64,000 bases of DNA from Monosiga brevicollis MX1. Lineage: Eukaryota; Opisthokonta; Choanoflagellata; Craspedida; Salpingoecidae. Within the stretch, counting starts at the first letter, position 1. Every line of letters begins with the position of its first letter. The translations under genes were made by a program, and so were the position numbers. Below, in pieces: positions 1 to 13,400 of this stretch. The DNA lies in contig NW_001865056.1 of the NCBI RefSeq assembly GCF_000002865.3, forward strand, positions 688,885 through 752,884. Direction: 5' to 3'. A model generated the notes under the pieces. That model saw nothing but the letters and a program-made list of their open reading frames with translations, searched no databases and had not been told where the DNA came from.

Positions 1-3000
1 CATTTCCGTGGCCATGGCCAAGCCAGCGGCATCCAAACCGGGGCGATTAGTGCTCGACTCTGGAGTATCCATGGGCACCTCTTCAAAGCCACCACCCTGG
101 TTGCGTCCCTTGTCACCCTTCTTTGTGGGCACTTGGTCACCCACGGCAGCTTGTACGGCCAACTGCTTGGTGTCGTTGCCCAGCGCTTGATCCAATTGCG
201 CAAAAGCGGCGTCAAAATCGGCATTCTGTTCCGTCGCTTCGTCGCCATCCTCTCCTGCCTCGGCCGCGGCCTCAGCCTGAGCACGAGCCCGTGCCACAGC
301 TGCCGCACGTCGACTGGCCGTGTTGAGCCCCTCCATATCATCCTCATCTTCATCATCAAATTCGTCAGCCGAGTCCAGCTCTCCGTCTGATTCGTCCAAA
401 TCGTCAGCATGAAACTGCAGGCCCATAGCTTCGGCCCACTCTTCGTTGGCATATTCCTTGGCAAGCTCCTCAGCCGTCTTGCGACGCTTGCTCTACCCGG
501 TGCAGGTCAAATTGGGATGTCAAGCAGACACGGGGAGAAGCAACAGGTGAGTTGTAGCCTGTAAAAGCAGCCAGGAGAAACAGCGTGCTTGTGGCTGAAG
601 AGGCACCAGTCAACAGGTGACCAATGCTGCGAGATGACAACGAACCGCTGGGCCACCGTTGGTGCTAGATGTGGCACCCTTGCGCAGGGCCGCGGCACGC
701 TCCTCCTCTTCATCATCGAGATCCAAGTCTTCGTCCAAGTCTTCAAACTGGTTTTGGGCAAACCACATGGCAGCCGTGTTGCGCTGCTTCGAGGCTGAGC
801 GAACCAGCAGACCGGTGTCGTTTTCCAACGCCTCATCCTCATCGTCAGCCGCCTATTGTTTGGGCCGAATTGATGCCACATCGGAAACTGAGTCGTACAG
901 CCCAGTGCACCACAGAAACTGGGCCGCTTGCAGGACACCGGCCATTCATAACAAAACTGACCACAGAAGCCGGGGCAGCGGCGGCAAAATCGGCATCATC
1001 TCCGTCTGCATCTTGGCCATCAACGCGCGCTTCGATGACGGAGCTCTTGTTGTGATGACGAACCACGCTGTAAACATTGGCCAGCAGTCAGGCAAAGCGT
1101 GCCAACTCAAAGACGCCTGGAGCAAGAGAGGAGGAGACAACTGTGCATACGAACCGCTTCTTCTTGTTTTTGCGCTCCAGGTACTGTTCATAATCACGCT
1201 CCAAGGCCTCCTCCATCATGGCCTGCAAAGGTCGAGGGTTGATTGATAAATGTGTATAGGTACGAATGAAGAGCCAGATTGACATCAAACAGCAAGCAGA
1301 GTCCAGCAAAGTAACGTACGTGAGAGCCTTCCTCGCTAAGATCGAGGGTGATGTGACGGCGAGGACGAGCTTCGTCGGCCACTTCCATCAACGGGTCCAT
1401 GGCCGCTTCCATATCACCCTCATCCAGGGCTGCAAGTTGATCTGCGTTCTTGACTGCCTTGAGGTTGAAGAGGATGCGTTCATTTGTGTCTTCGGCCATG
1501 TCCATGGGTGTTTCCATCTGCAACGCCATGCGCTCGCGCAGCTTGCGGTGCTCCTTGGCCTTGAGGCGGCGCTTGCGCTTGAGTTTCGCCTTTTCTTCGG
1601 CCTTGGCTTCGGCCAGGGCTGTCTCAAGCTCGTCCTGCGAATCAGCGGATTCGCCATCCTCCTCGCTTCCCTCACCTTCCTCGTCCTCTTCTTCGTCCTC
1701 CGAGCCTTCGCCATCAGCACCTTCAGCCGCCCGTTGCAGTTTGGCAGCTTCTTCAAGCATCATGGCCATCTGTTGGCGCCACTTGATCAAGGTTCGAAAG
1801 TCTTTTTTGCCCAAGACCTTGAGATCGACGGCGAGAGAGCGGACTTCGCCAGTCGTGGCCGGATGCTTGGCAATCAGACTACGGGGTTTTGAATCCAATG
1901 AGAAGAGGTGCAATCGTTTTTAGCAGAGGATATGTCGAGACCAAGTCAAAGCCAGTCTCATTCCGTGCCAGGTTGTGATGCAAAGCCTACCTGTCATCAT
2001 CAAATACAATCTGATTGTGCATGGCTAGAAGATCCAAGTGATTGTCACTATTTGCATCATCAAGCAGGGACGGGGCCAAGAGACAAGCGGCAATGATCAG
2101 AAAATGATATGATTCCAAACCAGCTGTTCAGACGACCAGCAGTGTACAGCTGACCTCTTGACAAAGTCCTCAGCCGTGATGGAGGTGAACATGCTCTGCT
2201 TGACGTTGTCATCATAACCCTGGGAGCAGTTCTCGGGGTGAGTGGGCCGCCAAATTCAGGCCACAAGACTGGCGAGGCTCGTTTGATGGCTAAAAAGCAC
2301 CGACCTCGGCGCGAGGCTTGCGCTTGGGGTCCTTGAAAATGTCGGGCAGCGTCTGTCCATCGTCAATTTCCTCAAAGACATACTTGGGATCCAGCATCTT
2401 AGGATCGATGCGGTCTGGGGCCAGGAAGCCCTAGGACAAGGTGTTGGGGCAAGCAGGCGGTGGTGGACGTCAGGATCAACGCTTGGGCGTGAAGTGGGCC
2501 AAGAGGGGACTTTGTTCATAAACGCAAAGTGGCAAGAAAAGCCGACCTGGCAAACGACGAAGATTTCAGCCGAGACATTACGCGAGGAGGTGGGCTTGGT
2601 GGCTTGAACCTTGCGGAAGAGCTGCTTGAAGACCCACATGAGGGCGTGGTAGTCGCGAGAGCGGAAGACCTTGGTCACAAAGGTGCCCTTTTCGACAAGA
2701 AACTCAGTGGCCAGCTTGAGGGACTTGAGCACAAGCGAAGCTGAACCGGACGTTGATGAGTATGAGTCAGAATGTAGCCGTGTCGGGCGTGTTGAGGCTT
2801 GAGGGACCACTACAAGGTGAAGAGAGCTTACCCTGGGTGAAAGCATCCTGAATCCAAGAGGTACCGACGTTGGGAGCACCGTCGTGCAGCACCACATCGG
2901 CCTTGAGATGCTTCATCTCTTTGCGCAGCATTTGCCGACAGCGCTCCGTCGTAATGTCCGCCACCAAGCTGAGGTGCAGAGAGGGGACGAAAAAGGAGGA

Positions 3001-3660
3001 AGAAAAAACAAAAAAAAAAAGAGGGACGGATTCAATGAGTCATGATCAGCTGCAAGATTGACGGGGTCGGATGCCTCTGCTGATAGCGCTCGATTGATGG
3101 GGTCGACAGGCAAGATTGCTGCTGCAAACCGAGGCCAAATTCATGCCAAGGTGCTGCCACATACCCAATGCATCCCTTGATGGGCTTGATGGGCACGAGA
3201 TCCACACCGATAATCAAAGAGGACGGGGGCATATTTTGTGCCGCAACTTGCATCCTAATCAGGCACACAGAAAACCGATGAGACGTTGGGGCTTGAACAA
3301 GGCATTCCAAAGGCCTAGCAGGGGGACAAAAGAGGGCCACGTACCAGCCACCGGGGGCGGCACAGAGATCGATGCAGACTTTGGATTGTTGGAGAAAGTT
3401 GAACTTGCGGTTGAGCTGGACCAGCTTGAAGGCTGAACGGGCGCGCAGACCCGTTTCCTTGGCCAAGTGATAAAACTTGTCCCGCCTTTGTTTTTGGGGG
3501 GAACGGGAGTGTAAATAGGCAAGTGGTGAGTTCCAAGATAGCCGGTGCTCGCGAGAACGAGGTGCGCTTTGAGCTGCCGCGGTCAAAGCGCTGCCGCAGG
3601 TCGACGGGGCAGATGTCAAGCCACGTACCGATCCTTTCCCGTCTTCACCTTCTTGCCCAT
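1..3660 (-). CDS. FTSJ3: SPB1/FTSJ3-type pre-rRNA 2'-O-methyltransferase (3' end outside window)
   Basis: Nucleolar SAM-dependent methyltransferase of 60S ribosome biogenesis (yeast Spb1, human FTSJ3). The start at 3660 encodes [10 protein letters not shown]; a GTACGT donor follows at once and the next exon (about 3500) resumes at [13 protein letters not shown]. Visible in order: the FtsJ core with the SAM motif [25 protein letters not shown], the DITTERCRQ block and [29 protein letters not shown], and SAEIFVVCQ. These are near-identical to Spb1. Next come the middle-domain segment [17 protein letters not shown] (about 1800), a Glu/Asp-rich linker (about 1620-1720) and a long acidic and basic C-terminal part (about 1-490) typical of the Spb1_C region. 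At least eight introns interrupt it. The C-terminus lies beyond position 1. Family assignment is very secure; exact exon ends are not. Confidence 0.93.
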
Positions 3661-4430
<770 letters not shown>

Positions 4431-6715
4431 ATGGCGACTGCCTCTTTGGATATTTTGCCGGACGAGGCCCTGCTTCACATTCTGCTGCACGCGCAGTGGG
4501 TCGACTGCATCGCCTTTGCTGAAGCTTCCCCACGCATCAAGTATGCTTCTGTTCCACTGCACCAGCCGACCGGTGGCTTGACTTTTCGTCCCAACAATGA
4601 AACCTCATGACTCAAGTTCGACTCACGCGCTTGGGCCTGCTTGTCTTGACGTTCTAGGACCCTTTGGGATAGCAGCAGCGGGTATGCCATGCGGTGCCAA
4701 AAACTTGAGCGCGACGGCGTGTACATTTCAAAGTTTCTCCATCAGGACCACACACCAAAGCAAACGTTTGAAGCTGCCTGGCCTTTGCGCCGACGTTGGC
4801 ACGCCATCCGCGGCGACGGAGAGGACAACGAAGACGACGTCGTCATCGACAATAACGTTGACAATGACGACTTGAATCCCGACAGTGCCTCACTCGAAGC
4901 AGGGAACACAGCCAAGTTTCGCATCCGCGTAGCAGCTCGATTTCGTCCACTGCTTCACCACCAACAAGGTGACGATGCCTCAAATGTAACAGCAGGCTCC
5001 GGAGCCGAGGACGACGAAAATCAACCCGCCCACGATGAGCGCGTCATCGTGCCTCTCCACCAACGCTTGCGCCTCATCCGCAAGCATCTTAATTGTGACC
5101 GTGCCACGGCCCAACGCACCCTTTGGGGTGCGCAACACGATCCATGGAGCAACGCTTTTGTGCCCAACCCAGAGGACACCGACACGACCACGGCGAGCCA
5201 ACCCGCTGCCCGGGAGCCTTTGGCGGAACGCCAGTCCCCCAGCGAGCCCAAGGATGCTGCCGTGTCTACCGACAACAAAACGGGGATGAAGTCCTCGGTT
5301 GTACCACCCACCAACAACGTCACAACCTCTGCTGATCGCGCGCTGGACGCAGAACCTGGAGACGAACACTCGCGCTTGCCAACAAAAATCCGCACCGGCG
5401 TCTTGGCGGTGCGGCCGGAGCACCGAGACCTCTTGATTTGCGCCATGGGTGCAGGCCTGCGTCGGTTCCGATTCGACACGGTGTTTGACGACAAGAGCAC
5501 GCAGGACGCCCTCTACACCCAAGTGGGCGCCCCCGTCGTCTCGGAATTTCTCAACGGTATTTCAGGCACCGTGTTCGCTTTTGGACAGACAGGTTCAGGT
5601 AAAACATTCACCATGTACGGCCCCAATGACGAGGCCAGTGCAGCTATCCAAGAGGCCAGGCCGGACAAGGGTCTGGTTCCCCGGGCCTTTGAAGAAGTTC
5701 TCACGGCCGTGCAGGTGAGCGCCCAAGTGACGCCTTGTTGATTTACAAGCACGTTAAATTTTGTTTCTCGTGTCTGCATCACTCTCTGTGCCCCCCCCCC
5801 CCCCCCCACACCCCTTTTTCTTTTCTTTCTTATCTGGCCTTGGTACCCTCAGTTGGCGCCTGGCATGGTGTGGCTGCGCGCGCCGTCCTCGAAGACCAGC
5901 TGTCCGTGCCCGTGCACAATGCCCAGGATATGCAGCAACAGCTCCTGGCCGCTGAGCGCAACAAGCGTCGAGCTGCCACGGCCATGAACCAGCGCTCCTC
6001 GCGTGCCCACACGCTCACCTACCTCACCCTGGTGCAGCGCTTCAACAACAGACGCGTCCGGTCTCTGCTCTGTCTGGCCGATCTGGGCGGCTCCGAGCAG
6101 CTGAAAAAGTCGCGCGCCACTGGCCAGCAGCTGCAAGAAGCCGTTCAAATCAACATGGGCCTGCTTGCCTTGAAGGAGTGCATCGATGCCTTGAAGCGCC
6201 GGCGTTCGCACATTCCGTACATGAGTTCACGACTTACATCTCTACTGCAGCCTGCGCTCATGGGCAATTCGACCGTGACCGTGGTCATCACGGGCAGCCT
6301 GGAACAGCGGCATACCTCGGAAACGCTCAACGCGCTGCGCTTTGGCGACGTCTGCAGTCGCATCGAGGGGGACGAGCTTGAGGTAGAAAGCGACTTTGCC
6401 GACGACGCCCTCGAGGCCCTCGACACGGAAATCAAGCACCTGGAAGAGGTGAGGCTGACGCTCTTGATGGGCTCTAGAACCCCGTGATAATCGCACCTCG
6501 TGTCGGGCTTTGCACTTCTGCTGGCTCTTACTGAACCTGTTGTCTTTGTCTTGCAGCGTATCCGCACTGAAGAGCGTTGGGTCAACAAGACGGTTGTTCG
6601 ACAAGATGCAGACGGTGAAGAAGTCTTTGTCACGTCCGTCTTGGAGGGTGCCGAGGAGCTGCGCGAACGATATGAGCAGCTCCTCGCCACACGTCATGAT
6701 TTGATCGGTGTTTGA
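4431..6715 (+). CDS. Kinesin-like motor protein with N-terminal F-box-like domain
   Basis: Exon 1 (4431 to about 4540) reads like an F-box: DILPDEALLHILL, then an Ala/Ser-rich helix, then in exon 2 TLWDSSSGYAMRC and FEAAWPLRRRW. After an acidic linker the motor starts at FRIRVAARFRPLL. It has the P-loop GQTGSGKTFTMYG, a switch I region NQRSSRAHT (usual SSRSH), switch II LADLGGSEQ (usual DLAGSE), and the alpha4-alpha5 segment ending SHIPYMSSRLTSLLQ and NSTVTVVITGS. A short helical tail ends at HDLIGV and the stop at 6713-6715. The junction across the intron after 5716 is not resolved: the simple splice is out of phase, and the usual IYNE-DLL segment is not visible, so a small exon may be missed or the motor is shortened. 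An F-box joined to a kinesin is not an architecture I recognise. The motor is certain; the F-box is likely. Confidence 0.85.
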
Positions 6716-6897
6716 GGGAAGGAATCTACTGAGACTTTGTACAGAGGACGCCCTTTTGAAAGGATGTTGAGTTGAAAAATTTTAACGTGGTGGAGTTTAG
6801 CCATCGTGTTGATTGTCGATTGTCGTGGCGCAGGCGCAGCCGGCCAGAATTGATGAAGAGTACTCTCTCAACGTGTAATCTGGTGCCGGGGGCAGAG
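6716..6897. other. Short convergent intergenic spacer
   Basis: 182 bp between two stop codons facing each other. It must carry the 3' UTR ends of both the kinesin and the glycosyltransferase-like gene. Nothing else is recognised. Confidence 0.6.
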
Positions 6898-8328
6898 CTA
6901 CATTTTTTGGCTTTTCTTCTTGTTGGTTTTAGTGCTTGCTCCATTGGCCTTGTTTGAACGACCATTGCGCTTCGTCGCACCTTTGCTCGTTTTACCTTGA
7001 CCTGGCTTGGCAGCCTTGCCTTTCTTGTGCGACTGATCCAGGTTCTCGTCTAAGCTTGCGTTAACGACGGCATCCCAATCCTTGTATCCGTAGGTCACGC
7101 TCATATGCAGCTCTGTCGCTAGTGCAGATGCGCACGCCGCGACCTTGGTTGAAGGCTCCATGCACCAGGTGTCTCGAACGTCGAGCTTCTCTCCAGCATC
7201 AAGTTCTGGATCGCTGTTGGACAGCACCGCAAAGTCAAGCCAGGGTGGATTGTCCCAGGTGGCCATCTTGACCCGAGTGTTTTGCCAACTTGCCATCAGG
7301 CTTGCGTCGTTGGCGCTGGTAGCCGTCGTGTCAAAGCCTGCTTCCTCGGTGGCTTTAGTTTTGAACACCATCGTACTGCTCGGTAGCCCATTGGCCTCAA
7401 CTGCCAAGTCACCTCAGTGGTCATGAGTGTATTCTCACAACACGAGCATGCTCTTTTACAGCCTGACGCACGGGTAGAGAAGGACGTTGGAAGAAAAACA
7501 TACCGTGTAGATAGGAAGAGTTGAGGCTGGTCAAGAAGCGGTACTGGTTTGTGATGGACATGACGTGCGCTCCCACCATCTTTAACCTTTCGGCCACCAA
7601 GCGCACAAATTGTCGCTCGTGCCATGCTGTTACACGTTATCGCAAAGGCAGGTCCGGCCAGTTTGTGAGTCAAGGGGTGTCATGGTCCAATATATCACAT
7701 AATATGTACAACTACGACAAGCTCAACGTGCTACAAGCCAGAGCACAGGGTGCAGCGGTCGATTGGCGAGCGTCGACTCACCGGTCTCTTCCCACAGGAG
7801 CCAGTAGGATAGGGATGGAACGGCGCCAATGGCCAAATTGCGGAGTTGACTGGGCGTGTACTGGTTTGGAGGCAGACGAACCTCAGTGACACAGGTCACA
7901 TTGTCATTGAACAGCGTGTCGGTGGCGGATTGAAGCCAGGGAGAGACGGAGCCCAGGAGGCTGTAGCTGGGAGAGTCGTTGATGATGAGAAGCACCTTCT
8001 TGGCTTGGGTTTGCTCGGCAAAAGATTCCATGGATTTGCGGGCGGCAAACTCATGAGCCCTATCCCCCCCGGTGACCATCAATGCAAAGACCGTTGGACG
8101 CACGGGAAAGCCTCCCTTGTTGATCTTGGGTGCTGATTTCAGCTCAACCTGGAGCGCTGGCAGCTCTGCCCCCACCCCCGGCGTCAAATGCACCGTATAT
8201 TCCACGGTAGGGCACTCGCTATGACGCACGGGTGCAACATCATGACCACTCGGCCCAGCTGCCGTATGCTTTGACCACATCGACAGCGCCAAAGCGCAAA
8301 CCAGTCCCCAACCGACGCCTCGACCCAT
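6898..8328 (-). CDS. GT2-like (GT-A fold) glycosyltransferase, predicted secretory pathway
   Basis: The start at 8328 gives MGRGVGWGLVCALALSMW, a basic N-region plus hydrophobic stretch suited to a signal peptide or signal anchor; an upstream ATG at 8355 is possible. The body shows a GT2-type order: PTVFALMVTGGDR, AARKSMESFAEQT, KKVLLIINDSP, then QLRNLAIGAVPSLSYWLL, the first half of the donor-site region. Across the next intron the protein reads WEETAWHERQFVRLVAERL, the position where bacterial GT2 relatives usually carry an Asp-rich motif followed by HPERL. A later exon gives GLPSSTMVFKTKA, like the usual acceptor-side segment. The C-terminus is a Lys/Gly-rich tail ending KKKSQKM. Four exons are apparent. 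Assignment rests on motif order, not close similarity; acceptor and donor are unknown. Confidence 0.6.
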
Positions 8329-8365
8329 GACCGCTTCGTCCAAAGGCAACACCATAAAATGAATA

Positions 8366-8367
<2 letters not shown>

Positions 8368-8410
<43 letters not shown>
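8368..8410. repeat. (TG)n microsatellite in divergent promoter
   Basis: About 21 TG units between the start of the glycosyltransferase-like gene (-) and the start of the epimerase gene (+), which lie only about 200 bp apart. Confidence 0.95.
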
Positions 8411-8412
<2 letters not shown>

Positions 8413-8527
8413 GTGAAAAGACAAGGAGTCGACAAAATGCACATGCGTTTTATATTGAATACCTCCCTGTAATTGAAAGTTTACATCCGAATGTGTTCAA
8501 AAAATTTAAATAACAGTTTTGTATATC

Positions 8528-10133
8528 ATGGAGCCGTCGTGGCTGGCGGCCGAGGCGGATCGCCTCCTGGCTGGGTACGCCCGGCACGGGCGGGATGGGG
8601 AGAACGGGGGCATGTTTCATTACTATCGGGATGATTGGACCGTGTATGATCGGGAGCATCGGCATCTGGTGTCTTCGACGCGGTTTGTGTGGCAGTATGC
8701 TGAGCAGGCGCGGCGTCGTGCCGGGACGGAGCAGGGCGACCAAAGCCGGGCCTTGGCGCTGCATGCTTGGGCCTATGTGCGCGATCGCCACTACGACCCG
8801 GAAGCGCGTCTGTATCACTGGTCTCTCCGTCAGCACAAACCAGACGGCGAACCCTTTTTCATGTATGGCCAGGCCTTTGTCCTGCTGGCTCTCAGCGCGC
8901 TCGTACGCATGGGGGACGTGCCCGAGGCTCAGTCGCGCACGGAACAACTCTGGGATACCCTTGAGGCGCGTTTCTGGGAGCCAGCACATAACGCCTATGC
9001 TGATGAGCTTCCCGTTGATGCTGACACCCCGGTCCCTTATCGAGGACAAAACGCCAACATGCATGCCTGCGAGGCCTGTCTCGCCCTTCACGCTGCGACG
9101 GGCCAAGACCGCTACTTGCAGCGAGCTCGCGCTCTCGCCGAGACTTTTTGTTTTCGCCTCCCACGTGACAAGGGCATCTGGGAGCACTACAACGAACAAT
9201 GGCACCCAGACCTAGACTTTAACAAGGATGCCAAGGACAACATCTTTCGCCCCTGGGGCTACCAAACTGGTTGGTCATCGGCAGTGTTTTGAGGATGGTC
9301 GCGACCTGGCGTGTGTTGTTTATTTGTTCTTCTGAACAACGTGACTGTGGCACTTATCCAAGGCACCTGCGCGTGCAACAGGTCACCAGGTCGAATGGGC
9401 AAAGCTGCTCCTGATCCTTCACGAGGCGCTTCCGCGGCCCGACTACGTGGACAAGGCCAAGGCGTACGTCGTTGCGCCAGGCTTGACAGTGCCGTTGTCA
9501 GCATCGCTCATCTGGTGTTTCTTAGGCTTTTTGATTTTGCAGAAAGCTATGGACGAGACCGGCGGCATGGTGGCTGGATCTATGGCTATGATCTCGATGG
9601 GCTGCCGTGTGACAGCGACAAGTACTTCTGGGTACAAGCTGAAACTTTTGCAGCTGCGTATCGTCTCTACGCCGTCACTGGTCAGTCCTTCCTTCAAAAG
9701 ACTTGAGCCCTCGCTGCTCATCTCGGACAATCAAGGTACAAATGACTGAGCAATCGCTGGCTGGTGGTGTCGCCTGCCTGTTGACGTTCTTCTCGCAGGA
9801 AATGTGGGGTATTTGCGCACGAGCGAGGAAACGCTAGCCTACTGCCAAAAGCACTTTATTCAATCCGAGCATGGGGGATGGCATCGACTGCTCACTTTTC
9901 GAAACCAGCGCAAAGAAGACGTGATGAGCCCTGCGGGAAAGGTTTGTCTGGCGCTACAGTGTACATTGACTTGCATCCGTTTACGAGCGCTGACAGGCAG
10001 ACTGATCCGTGGACGTTGAATGCATTAGACTGACTACCACATTGTTGGCGCCTGCTGGGACGTGCTCGACGTCATGTCCCTACACCCGCCACTCGCCAAC
10101 AAAGTTTCAGACACCTCAAGTACCACGCCTTGA
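8528..10133 (+). CDS. N-acylglucosamine 2-epimerase (AGE) family isomerase
   Basis: (alpha/alpha)6-barrel sugar epimerase family whose members interconvert GlcNAc and ManNAc or act on free aldoses. A first exon of about 250 codons carries NGGMFHYYRDDW, LVSSTRFVWQYA, LYHWSLRQHKP, FFMYGQAFVLLALSAL, YRGQNANMHACEACLAL, GIWEHYNEQW and NIFRPWGYQTG. Exon 2 joins in phase as HQVEWAKLLLIL, giving the family's conserved GHQxEWAKLL active-site stretch. Later exons give GGWIYGYDLDG, KYFWVQAETFAAAYRLY and GGWHRLL. The last exon (K|TDYHIVGACWDVLDVM) ends at TGA 10131-10133. The wording resembles bacterial AGE/YihS-type sequences more than animal RENBP, so bacterial origin is possible. Physiological substrate is not determinable here. 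Confidence 0.85.
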
Positions 10134-10453
10134 TCGTCGTTGTGGCTTCTTTTTTTGTTCGATGAGCAGAGCTCGAATTGTAAATTCTTAATTGCCGACT
10201 CGACAGTACCAAAGATCATGAGTGCTTCGTTCGGGCAGCATTTCTGGTGCGACGTTGAGTAAATGCTTTTACAGGCATCAATTGCAATGCACAGCAAATG
10301 AATTGTGGATCCACACAAATTGCTTGAGATGCCAGCGTGACACCTCAGCACGGCAGATCTACTTTGTGAGGAGGCAGACGAACATGGGAAAAGACGGGAA
10401 AAGAGAAAAAAAATGAAACGACACAGGCGAAAATCCACGTTGGGCCCTCGTCT
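10134..10453. other. Convergent intergenic spacer
   Basis: 320 bp between the epimerase stop codon (+) and the SHP stop codon (-). No coding potential, RNA gene or repeat was recognised apart from short A-rich runs. Confidence 0.5.
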
Positions 10454-13400
10454 TTAGGGGCGGCTTTTGTGGGATTGGATGTAGTCCATCACGGCCTTGT
10501 AGATGAAGCGATATTGTGCCTACGACAACACCCGTGCACACACATGGTAAGAAGCATGTATTGTTTTTTGTTTTGTTTTTTGTTTTTTTCTGGTTCTACT
10601 ATTATTTTGTCAAGAGTAACATACCGCTGTCTGGATCATGCCTGAGCGCTGTCCACGCAGCTTGTGAATGATGCTTTGGATGTCAATGTCGCAGTCAATG
10701 CCTGTCAAATGACCAACATGATGGAGGCAAAGAGACTAACCGTGAGCACCGCACAATAGATAGACTTCAAGCGTTGAGCCTTCTTGATTTTTCTCGCTTC
10801 ACGATGGTGCGACAACTGACCGTAGTGGCGGATGAGGTCCAGCACAATGTCAATGACCAAGAAAGTACCGGTGCGACCGATACCAGCACTGCAAGGCCCG
10901 AGGTGCACCAACGACTGTTAGGACATGCTCCCTGCACCTTTGAAATTGGTCTCGCGGATTAGCATGTACTTGCCTGCAGTGAACCAGCGTTGGGCCGAGG
11001 CCGGGGATGCTCTTACGCAGACGGTCGCGATGCTGGCGAATTTTCATGATAAGCTGCAAAAATTCACGCTCGGGTGGCACGCCTACCACGTTGTTCATAT
11101 CAGATGGAAAGTCCATGAGCATGCCCTCCCCATCATCACAGGAGCGGCACCTAGCGTCGTACCGTGGTCAGGCCAGGACGTGTAGTGGTATTGGTAAATC
11201 TCGCGAGGATCGCCTTCGCCTGTTGTCAATGCAGGTATCAATGAGGACGACAGAGGAAAAGAAGCGATAAAACGGGTAAGAGGAGAAAAGAACAAAACGC
11301 ATGGTTCATTGTCGCCGCTTTGGTGTTGTCTGCACGCGGTTGTAGCTGTACACGTACCAACGGCAACGCTCATGCGACGGACCGTGTACGCATCAAAGTT
11401 GTCTTCCGTAAGAAGCTCGACAACATAATTGCCAAAACGCGCCGGTCGCCGTTCGCTGCTAGGCCAATAAGGCGTGCACTTGTGCTGCAAAGCAGGTAAA
11501 TTATGATGAGTTGTACGAGGCCCTAAAAGCCATACCTTTGCTCACTCATCAATGACATGAACCAACACACCTTGCCCTTCTCAACCGGATTAGTGGCCAT
11601 GACAACCAGACGGCCTGAGTTCCCGTGCACAGTCCAGCGCAAACAAGCCAAAATAGAAAGCGAGACATAGAGCGTGAGCAAGAGAAATGCGGCAAGCAAG
11701 TCTTGCATGTCTGCGTTAGAAGGTGAGCAGAGGCTGTTGGAGAAGCATACAGTTTTGTTCGACAATCATTTGCCAAAAGTCAGCCACCGTGTCGGGCATA
11801 GTGCCTTGCGACGCAATGTAGGCCTTGTCAGTGCCTGGCGCTTCGCCGTTGATAAAATTGGCGTTGATGTAGTCGGCGCCAATCACGCCATCAGGAACGT
11901 TGCGGAGCTTGACGCGAGTGTGATCGTCTGCACAATGGAGGTACACACGTGAGCTCACGGAACCACAACGCTTCAACTCGGTTTGTGCACGCGCAGTGCA
12001 CAAATTGATAAGAAAAGAACAAGAGCAAAGCAGGCAATGGAGAAGAGATACAAGTTGTGTTGGCGGGGCAAGGTGGACCTACAGGGCAAGATGTTCTTGT
12101 AGCGATTCTTTGACTTGTTCTCGATGCGAGCGCCTTCCATGCGATCAAACTTGTGTTGGTGCTCCATCGTCTGGAGTTGCTCAAACTCCTCATTGAAACC
12201 AGCCTTGCCAAACTCCTCCTCGGTTTCCTGCAGATGCATTACAACGTGAGTTAGTCAGCGGGCACAAAGGGCAGAATGACGGCAGGGGATTTCAATATCA
12301 AGCCAAGACAGGGGAGGGATTGACGCTTCGTGCCTTGCTGAGTTCAATAAAACGCCCATCAATGCTGGCCAGGTTGAGACGGGTGGCATTAAAGGGCTAG
12401 TCGTTTGAAATTGGGGTGGAGAAGCACAGTGCGTGTGGGCGGTGAGTGTTGGAAAGCCTGGTGGAAGGCAGCGGGGGCTGTGCAAGAAGTCGCACCTTGA
12501 GCAAGTGCACAACGTTGCCATTGGCTTCCACCAAGGGCTTGCGTTTGTAATATTCCACTGCAAGAGAGCGTGAGACCGCCGTTAGCAGGCGCTTTGCGAC
12601 GGACGGGGTCAAAGGAAAGGAAAGCGCAGCAGGGCATACCGAGGGAGGTGAGATCGGTAAACGAGGCACCGCCGCCGACATCGAAAGAGCCACCGTTGTT
12701 GCGAATGATAATGTGAGAGATGGCATCTCCACAGCTGTTGCAGGCCAGAAGAACTATGAGTCTGGCCAGATCCAGGGGCAGAGAGCGGAGGGCTGCCGAT
12801 GACGTTGGGCTCAAGGCGCAGGGGTCCTACCGGACTGAGAGGGCAAAGCGACCAGGTTGGGACTGGGAGGCGCGGACGAGAAAGCTGCCGTGCTCGCCGC
12901 GCTCACGCAGGGCCGCCTCGCTGTCTGGGCCGGACATTTGACCATGGAACCAGCGCTCAGAGGTTGGGTCCTCGCTGAGGAGCGGGTGTCGCAGATCAAT
13001 AACATCACCATCCACTTCCTTGAGCTGAACATGTTTGGAAAGGGCGCGGCATGAGAGTGCAATTTGAGAGGGCAAAAGGATAATAGGCCAATGGTGGCAG
13101 GCCCCAAAAAAAAAAAAAAAAAAAAAAGAGGAGGGGGCGGGGGGACGAGTCCAAGTGGGTGGAGTCAGAGATGTGGGGTTCAAGTCTGACCTCGCCCGGG
13201 TGGGTCGTGTAAAACTGAATCAGTTCGGTCAAGTTGGCAAACTTTTCGCCGCCATACAAGTCGAGAAAGTCACCACTGTTTTGAATCTTGATGTGAGTGA
13301 CCGAGGCACCGCGGCTGTGTGGGAGGAGAACGGTATTTGGTGAGGTCCATTCCGAGCCGCGGGGTGATCACCAGATCAATGATGAGCTGAGCTGTTTGTG

